From an uncultured Syntrophobacteraceae bacterium (GTDB taxonomy: Bacteria > Desulfobacterota > Syntrophobacteria > Syntrophobacterales > Syntrophobacteraceae): 5,531 nt of DNA. The DNA is taken from the NCBI GenBank assembly GCA_937889795.1, contig CALBZH010000280.1, positions 1 through 5,531 on the forward strand, written 5' to 3'. This document shows, one piece after another, positions 1 through 2,994 of the stretch. Under the pieces are notes generated by a model, which saw only the letters and a program-made list of their open reading frames with translations, was not told where the DNA came from and did no database searches. The position numbers were made by a program, and so were the translations under genes. Positions within the stretch are counted from its first letter, which is position 1, and each line of letters opens with the position of its first letter.

Positions 1-130
1 CGTCTCCGACGGCACAGGCCGCGGCCGCCGCGGCAAGGGTCAGAAGCTCACGTCTCCCGAGCAACGGCTTGGAAGCCACGTCAACATCCCGTTCGTTTCC
101 CCGTTCTTCAAGGTCGTGATCGGCCTTCAT
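1..130 (-). CDS. 5' end of a gene for a protein with a Tat-like signal, probably a partner subunit of the adjacent iron-sulfur protein (partial, runs off left edge)
   Basis: Only the first 43 codons are present. The start ATG (130-128) overlaps the TGA stop of the upstream iron-sulfur gene (129-127) as ATGA, a classic sign of translational coupling. The peptide has a charged 22-residue N-region, then LLGRRELLTL and a run of six alanines followed by CAVGD. That is a plausible twin-arginine signal: R26-R27, Leu two residues further on, then a weakly hydrophobic Ala-rich core. Nothing of the mature domain is visible, so the family cannot be read. By known operon architecture, a four-cluster ferredoxin of this class is usually encoded beside a molybdopterin oxidoreductase catalytic subunit or a NrfD-type membrane anchor. 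A Tat signal favours a cofactor-bearing catalytic subunit over NrfD. That identification is inference. The reading frame and start are well supported; the Tat assignment is moderate because Phe of the consensus is replaced by Leu. Confidence 0.6.
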   Translation of the reverse strand, partial: MKADHDLEERGNERDVDVASKPLLGRRELLTLAAAAAACAVGD

Positions 131-795
131 TTTGAAACCCTCCTTCTCAGGGGGACGTACAGGACATTCGTCTTCAGCCGAAGCTCAGGTCTGGCGGTGA
201 CGAGGTCGGTGCGTTTGAGGTATGCCGCAAGCAGGCCGCTTGGATGCTCGCGGTCGCCGAAGACCCGGGCGCCGGGCGGGCAGTGCTCCACGCACGCCGG
301 CGGAAGTGCAACCGCGAGCCGATCCATGCAGAAGTCGCACTTGTCGGCTCTGTTGCCGAATCGCGGATCCAGGATGCGGGCGCCATAGGGACAGGCCTGG
401 ACGCAGTTGCCGAGTCCCTTGCACCGGCTCCAATCGGTGAAGACGATGCCGCTGTCGAGCTTGGTGGTCGCTTTCTCCGGACACGCCGGCACGCAGGGAG
501 GGTTCTCGCACTGGTTGCATTGAATGGGCTTGAAGTGGAGGGCAAACGGATACGACACGGGAGGCTGGACCTCGGTGACCTTCGTCAGAAACAAACCCGG
601 TGCTGTACGGTTCCGCGCCTTGCATGCGATGACGCAGGATTCGCACCCCGTGCACTTGTTGAGGTCAATAATCATCACATAACGGGCAAGGGGGCTCTGG
701 GCTGGGCTCACGGCCGCCTGCGAGGTCTCCACGCCTGCAGCCCCGAGCAGGACCGCCCCCATGCCCTTCTTCAAAAACGTTCGCCGATCCTCCAT
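127..795 (-). CDS. Tat-exported four-cluster ferredoxin-type subunit (NrfC/TtrB/PsrB/DmsB family)
   Basis: Predicted electron-transfer subunit of an exported respiratory oxidoreductase; it would pass electrons between a membrane quinol anchor and a catalytic subunit. The chosen product is 222 aa, close to E. coli NrfC. Residues 3-9 read DRRTFLK, a near-ideal twin-arginine motif, followed by a hydrophobic stretch (11-22) and probable cleavage near SQAA (25-28). Four cysteine groups follow: C48-x2-C51-x2-C54-x3-C58; C93-x2-C96-x4-C101-x3-C105-P; C125, C131 and C135-PYGAR; and C153-x2-C156-x11-C168-x3-C172-P. The third group is odd: the position that should be its second Cys is Leu128 (codon CTC, 414-412), which predicts a [3Fe-4S] cluster as in NarH, where Trp occupies this position. 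The frame is open upstream to an ATG at 864, but 795 is chosen because it has AAGGAGG four bases upstream and puts the Tat signal at the N-terminus. Substrate unknown. Confidence 0.9.
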   Translation of the reverse strand: MEDRRTFLKKGMGAVLLGAAGVETSQAAVSPAQSPLARYVMIIDLNKCTGCESCVIACKARNRTAPGLFLTKVTEVQPPVSYPFALHFKPIQCNQCENPPCVPACPEKATTKLDSGIVFTDWSRCKGLGNCVQACPYGARILDPRFGNRADKCDFCMDRLAVALPPACVEHCPPGARVFGDREHPSGLLAAYLKRTDLVTARPELRLKTNVLYVPLRRRVSK

Positions 796-799
796 TCGA

Positions 800-806
800 C
801 CTCCTT
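800..806 (-). promoter_or_regulatory. Ribosome binding site deciding the start of the iron-sulfur gene
   Basis: On the minus strand the sequence reads AAGGAGG-TCGA-ATG, a full-length Shine-Dalgarno match four bases before the ATG at 795. It decides between this start and the upstream in-frame ATG at 864. The upstream one would add 23 non-conserved residues in front of the Tat signal and would run through the hairpin at 817-839. Confidence 0.8.
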
Positions 807-816
807 GGACCCGCTC

Positions 817-839
817 GGGAGGGCATTCGATGCCCCCCC
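817..839 (-). other. Intercistronic RNA hairpin between the transglutaminase-like and iron-sulfur genes
   Basis: The minus-strand transcript reads GGGGGGGCAU-CGA-AUGCCCUCCC. This folds into ten consecutive pairs (nine Watson-Crick and one G-U) closed by a three-base loop. It lies 10 nt upstream of the AAGGAGG ribosome site of the iron-sulfur gene and 54 nt after the stop codon of the preceding gene. No U-run follows, so it is not a standard intrinsic terminator. It may act as a processing or stability element that sets the relative expression of the two operon halves; that role is inferred. Confidence 0.6.
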
Positions 840-893
840 TCTCAGCTCCTGCTTCCTGTTGCACAATTCCGATCGCAACGGTGAAAAAGTCCG

Positions 894-1907
894 CTATTTC
901 TCCTTGAAGGTGAATTTATACTTGAAGGAAGCCGGTTCGAGCCAGTCGATGGTTCGGTCGCCGACCTGGGCGAACGGATACCCGAAGGTGTTCAGCGGCT
1001 CTCCGGACTGCGGCGGGTTGAGCGTCACGTCGCGGCCCACCGCGATCTTGATCCGATACGGGTCGATGCCGCCCCAGAAATAGTCCTTGACCTCCTTGGT
1101 CTTGGGGTCCTCCAGCTTCAGGTTTTCGACCAGCATCGCCTTGCGAACGTCGGCGGGGTCCACGGGCACCCATCCGTAGCCGGGCATGTAAAATTCCGCC
1201 CAGCAATGCTGGTAGCCCGTGATGTCCTCCTCGGGCTTCTTGCCGAGGCGCAGCCCGAAGATCTCCCGAGCCGGCACGCCCGCGGCCCGACACAGGGCGA
1301 TCGTGACGGAGGAGATGTCCGTGCACTTGCCCCCGGGCTTCTGGAGCAGCGCGCACACGTCTCCCGTCCCACAGCCCCGCGTGTTGGGGTCGCGGACCAT
1401 GTTGGAGCAGGTCCAGTCATAGATGGCTTTGGCCTTGGCGAGGACCGTCTTCTTGCCCCGTGTGATCTGGAGGGCGAGCTTCTTGACTTCCCCGTCAATG
1501 GGACCGAGGCGCGTGGCGCTCAGGTAAGGCTTGAACGCCAACTGGTCCCAGCAGGATTCCCTCGCCGGGAAATCGCGACGTACGACTTCCAACCGCTCCG
1601 CCTGGAAGGAAAGGGTCATTTTCCGGCTCTTGGCGGCAGCATCCCAGCGGGCGAACAGAATGGGGGTCTGGTTTTCCCGGTCCGTATACACGGCGGATTC
1701 ACTGTAGTCGCCGGAGACCTTGATGTCCTTGATGAGCTGATCCTCATCGGAAACCGGGTAGGGAATCCAAAGCCGGACTTCCTTGCCGGCATCCTGGGCG
1801 GTGAGATCAAATTCCATCGTGACCAGACCCGATCGGGTGGCCGCAAAGGCTCCCTGGGAGACCAACGCGAGAACCATCAACAGCGAGACAGCAAATCCCT
1901 TCCTCAT
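894..1907 (-). CDS. Exported transglutaminase-like (papain-fold) protein
   Basis: A 337-aa protein of the bacterial transglutaminase-like cysteine-protease superfamily. Residues 1-23 form a Sec signal peptide (basic RK, hydrophobic SLLMVLALV, then AFA-A). Residues 24-130 are a beta-rich N-terminal region of the type that precedes this domain in bacterial proteins. The transglutaminase core is at about 150-260. It contains the nucleophile in GGKCTDISS (Cys195), the CRAAGVPAR helix (206-214), the histidine in GYQHCWAEFY (His234) and the acid in WVPVDPAD (Asp250), so the full Cys-His-Asp triad is present. The C-terminal ~85 residues are not recognised. Superfamily members act as peptidases or amidases on proteins or peptidoglycan, or as inactive binding modules; the actual substrate is unknown. 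The ribosome site AGGGGAGG lies in the 11-nt gap after the rhodanese gene, so the two are almost certainly co-transcribed. The extra cysteines at 119, 167, 179, 185 and 206 are notable for an exported protein. Confidence 0.85.
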   Translation of the reverse strand: MRKGFAVSLLMVLALVSQGAFAATRSGLVTMEFDLTAQDAGKEVRLWIPYPVSDEDQLIKDIKVSGDYSESAVYTDRENQTPILFARWDAAAKSRKMTLSFQAERLEVVRRDFPARESCWDQLAFKPYLSATRLGPIDGEVKKLALQITRGKKTVLAKAKAIYDWTCSNMVRDPNTRGCGTGDVCALLQKPGGKCTDISSVTIALCRAAGVPAREIFGLRLGKKPEEDITGYQHCWAEFYMPGYGWVPVDPADVRKAMLVENLKLEDPKTKEVKDYFWGGIDPYRIKIAVGRDVTLNPPQSGEPLNTFGYPFAQVGDRTIDWLEPASFKYKFTFKEK

Positions 1908-1918
1908 CTTCTCCTCCC

Positions 1919-2335
1919 CTATTTCCCTTGAACGAACAATTCCTTATACGGCCATCCCTCGATCCCTTTCTCCAGGATCAAGAGGCGCTCCTCCGGAATC
2001 CCCTTTCTCTTTAGGTGCTCATAGGTGTTCTTGGCTCCGCCGCCGCCGCGCGGACAGACCACCACCACGTCGTCCTTGGATGCCTGGAGAGCAGGTAGAA
2101 TCCGATCCAGCTTCTGCTTCTCCTCTTCCGTCTTGGCGGGAAATGCGTTCGTTTGGATAGAGTTCTTGAAGTGATGCTTTTCGTATTCCTCGGGCGGCTG
2201 GATATCCACGATCTGAACGGGTTTCGCGGCTTCCAGCCACTGTTTGAACTGGTCCGGCTTGACATAGTTCTCCGCACGGACAGCGGTGGCCGAAAGCAAC
2301 AGCACGGCCAGACCCAACACAAGTACTCTCTTCAT
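1919..2335 (-). CDS. Small exported single-domain rhodanese
   Basis: A 138-aa protein. Residues 1-21 are a Sec signal (MKR, hydrophobic VLVLGLAVLLL, cleavage after VRA). The mature part is one rhodanese (sulfurtransferase) domain. It has the N-terminal signature VDIQPPEEYEKHHFKNS (43-59), the active-site loop CPRGGGGA with catalytic Cys94 at the end of strand DVVVVC, and the closing KGIEGWP motif (123-129). The loop is glycine-rich rather than the common CxxGxRS pattern, so persulfide-carrier or redox functions are as likely as true thiosulfate sulfurtransferase activity. The frame is open upstream to 2386, but the ATG at 2335 is chosen because it is preceded by AGGAGG at six bases and begins the signal peptide. 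It is the first gene of the minus-strand run, 11 nt ahead of the transglutaminase-like gene. An exported rhodanese in the same unit as a Tat ferredoxin suggests periplasmic sulfur chemistry, but this is inference. Confidence 0.88.
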   Translation of the reverse strand: MKRVLVLGLAVLLLSATAVRAENYVKPDQFKQWLEAAKPVQIVDIQPPEEYEKHHFKNSIQTNAFPAKTEEEKQKLDRILPALQASKDDVVVVCPRGGGGAKNTYEHLKRKGIPEERLLILEKGIEGWPYKELFVQGK

Positions 2336-2341
2336 GGTACT

Positions 2342-2347
2342 CCTCCT
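2342..2347 (-). promoter_or_regulatory. Ribosome binding site deciding the rhodanese start
   Basis: The minus strand reads AGGAGG, six bases, then ATG at 2335. This fixes the start at the signal-peptide Met rather than the in-frame ATG at 2386, which lacks a comparable site and would put 17 polar residues before the signal. Confidence 0.75.
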
Positions 2348-2472
2348 CTTGGCTTGAAGGTATCCGACCCGCCGGTCCGCGAGCACCGGTCCACGAGTCG
2401 GTGACCCAAACGGGTCCCGCGTTCAGGAAACACGGCGAGGCGAACTGTCTGCTTTTTGCTTTGTGGCATCCA

Positions 2473-2521
2473 GGACCAAGGCGCGAGGCGGGCTCAACAA
2501 CACGCCCCGAATACTTGGTCC
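2473..2521. repeat. 8-bp inverted repeat GGACCAAG / CTTGGTCC
   Basis: GGACCAAG at 2473-2480 is the exact reverse complement of CTTGGTCC at 2514-2521, separated by 33 bases. It overlaps the weak candidate promoter of the minus-strand operon. It could be a stem-loop base or an operator, but arms of this length also arise by chance. Confidence 0.35.
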
Positions 2522-2536
2522 CCCGGAGCGCGTCAA
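2508..2536 (-). promoter_or_regulatory. Candidate sigma-70-type promoter for the minus-strand operon
   Basis: On the minus strand, TTGACG (2536-2531) is followed after 17 bases by TATTCG (2513-2508). The -35 box matches 5 of 6 consensus bases but the -10 box only 3 of 6. The predicted start would give a leader of about 165 nt before the rhodanese. The right arm of the 8-bp inverted repeat GGACCAAG/CTTGGTCC (2473-2480 and 2514-2521) falls in the promoter spacer, which could be regulatory. Weak evidence only. Confidence 0.25.
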
Positions 2537-2568
2537 TTCGGAAAATCCTATTGATCTTTTGCTGATAG

Positions 2569-2583
2569 ATCGAGCTTCTCGAT
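2569..2583. repeat. 15-bp dyad element, copy 1 (ATCGAG-CTT-CTCGAT)
   Basis: A perfect inverted repeat with six-base arms and a three-base centre. It shares 12 of 15 positions with the element at 2767-2781, keeping the outer ATCG...CGAT arms at identical 7-base spacing. Together they bracket the candidate plus-strand promoter, so paired operator sites are possible. Confidence 0.4.
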
Positions 2584-2629
2584 GCAGGGAGCGCAATGCT
2601 CACTTCTGAAATCCATGGCCGCACCCTTG

Positions 2630-2658
2630 TTGAGGCGACCCGGTATTTCTGCTATCTT
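2630..2658 (+). promoter_or_regulatory. Candidate plus-strand promoter for the Nudix remnant/helicase unit
   Basis: TTGAGG (2630-2635) is followed after exactly 17 bases by TATCTT (2653-2658), each matching 4 of 6 sigma-70 consensus positions. Transcription would start near 2665, giving a leader of roughly 145 nt before the Nudix ATG and 330 nt before the helicase. It lies between the two 15-bp dyads. Low confidence from sequence alone. Confidence 0.3.
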
Positions 2659-2766
2659 GGGTAGGAGGAATGGCTCGACCACCGACAGGAAATGGCGATG
2701 AATCCTGCAATACCCAAGCGAAACAGATTGCGGGGAGTTCCTTTCTCAGTAATGGGTTCTCAAGAG

Positions 2767-2781
2767 ATCGAGCCTTGCGAT
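2767..2781. repeat. 15-bp dyad element, copy 2 (ATCG-AGCCTTG-CGAT)
   Basis: This is the second, more degenerate copy of the 2569-2583 element. The arms extend to GATCG (2766-2770) and CGATC (2778-2782). The upstream flank is also shared: AGATCGAGC occurs at both 2567 and 2765. It sits 31 bases before the Nudix start codon. Confidence 0.4.
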
Positions 2782-2811
2782 CGTCAGGCATCAGACCCCG
2801 GGACTCCTACA

Positions 2812-2956
2812 ATGAAACGCCTGTACGTTGCCTGCGCCGTGATCGAGCAGGAAGCAAGAGTGCTTGCGACCCAGCGTAGCCAGTCGTTGGCTATGGCCAG
2901 ATGAACTCTCGACTCTGGATTGGGCCGACGCGGATTGGCCTTTGGTCGAGATCTAG
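2812..2956 (+). pseudogene. MutT-like Nudix hydrolase remnant with its centre deleted
   Basis: From ATG 2812 the frame reads MKRLYVACAVIEQ, then VLATQRSQS. This is the typical first strand and loop of 8-oxo-dGTP-type Nudix pyrophosphohydrolases, which continue into a WEFPGGK segment and the GX5EX7REUXEEXGU box. Here neither follows: the frame stops at 2902-2904 after residue 30. In the +1 frame, from about 2885 to the TAG at 2954-2956, the sequence reads RWLWPDEL, then STLDWADADWPLVEI. This strongly resembles the C-terminal tail of the same family (RW-x3-EL-x2-LDWA-x-AD-xP-x-VE). About 25 N-terminal and 23 C-terminal codons therefore remain from a protein usually 125-140 aa long, and the entire catalytic centre is gone. 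The C-terminal remnant ends 38 bp before the helicase ATG, so the intact gene was probably the upstream member of the same operon. Family recognition is by eye. Confidence 0.6.
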
Positions 2957-2973
2957 AAGGGTGAATCCAGAGT
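2912..2973 (+). repeat. 10-bp inverted repeat in front of the helicase gene
   Basis: ACTCTGGATT (2912-2921) and AATCCAGAGT (2964-2973) are perfect reverse complements separated by 42 bases. The interval holds a smaller GGCC...GGCC pairing. The left arm lies in the Nudix tail and the right arm is 21 bases before the helicase start codon. A stem here could influence helicase translation or mark a binding site; the role is unknown. Confidence 0.5.
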
Positions 2974-2994
2974 AAAGACAATGGGTGAAGGCTA

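Larger units (their letters stand above)
2336..2994. other. Divergent intergenic region
   Basis: This 659-bp stretch separates the minus-strand operon from the plus-strand helicase. From 2336 to about 2560 I find no credible coding; it should hold the leader and promoter of the minus operon. It includes a small hairpin GACCC-AAAC-GGGTC (2403-2416), a short imperfect tandem of CCGGTCC (2372-2378 and 2386-2392), and an 8-bp inverted repeat (2473-2521). From about 2560 to 2811 there are two related dyads and a weak plus-strand promoter candidate. Open frames from 2670 and 2692 cross this part but show no family resemblance before the Nudix start at 2812. From 2812 to 2956 there is a collapsed Nudix gene, followed by a 38-bp spacer to the helicase start. 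No tRNA, integrase site or CRISPR-type repeat was seen. Confidence 0.7.

Noticed and set aside
817..839. Reading the intercistronic hairpin as an intrinsic terminator
   Set aside because: The stem is strong but is followed by GAGCGGGTCC rather than a U-run, and it lies directly upstream of a well-formed ribosome site in the same operon.
796..864. Longer form of the iron-sulfur protein starting at 864
   Set aside because: It would bury the Tat motif 23 residues inside and run through the intercistronic hairpin, while the 795 start has a near-perfect ribosome site.
244..1083. Long plus-strand open frame (279 codons) opposite the iron-sulfur and transglutaminase-like genes
   Set aside because: It spans two genes and their gap on the other strand, has no recognisable domain, and its length is explained by the GC-rich codon bias of the true minus-strand genes.
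1206..1931. Plus-strand open frame of 241 codons opposite the transglutaminase-like gene
   Set aside because: Antisense shadow of a gene with an intact signal peptide, catalytic triad and ribosome site; no family resemblance of its own.
2372..2392. Short tandem-like CCGGTCC repeat as a CRISPR or iteron array
   Set aside because: Only two imperfect 14-bp units; too short and too few for an array or origin.
2019..2624. Minus-strand frame of 201 codons crossing the rhodanese and the intergenic region
   Set aside because: Out of frame with the rhodanese, low-complexity translation, no ribosome site or signature.
2692..2811. 40-codon N-terminal extension of the Nudix remnant from an in-frame ATG at 2692
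   Set aside because: The extension has no family similarity, and Nudix proteins of this type begin at the MKRLYVACAV segment, so 2812 is the better ancestral start.
2670..2879. Plus-strand 69-codon frame preceded by AGGAGG
   Set aside because: The AGGAGG is only one base from the ATG, the peptide is featureless, and it overlaps the Nudix N-terminal fragment in another frame.
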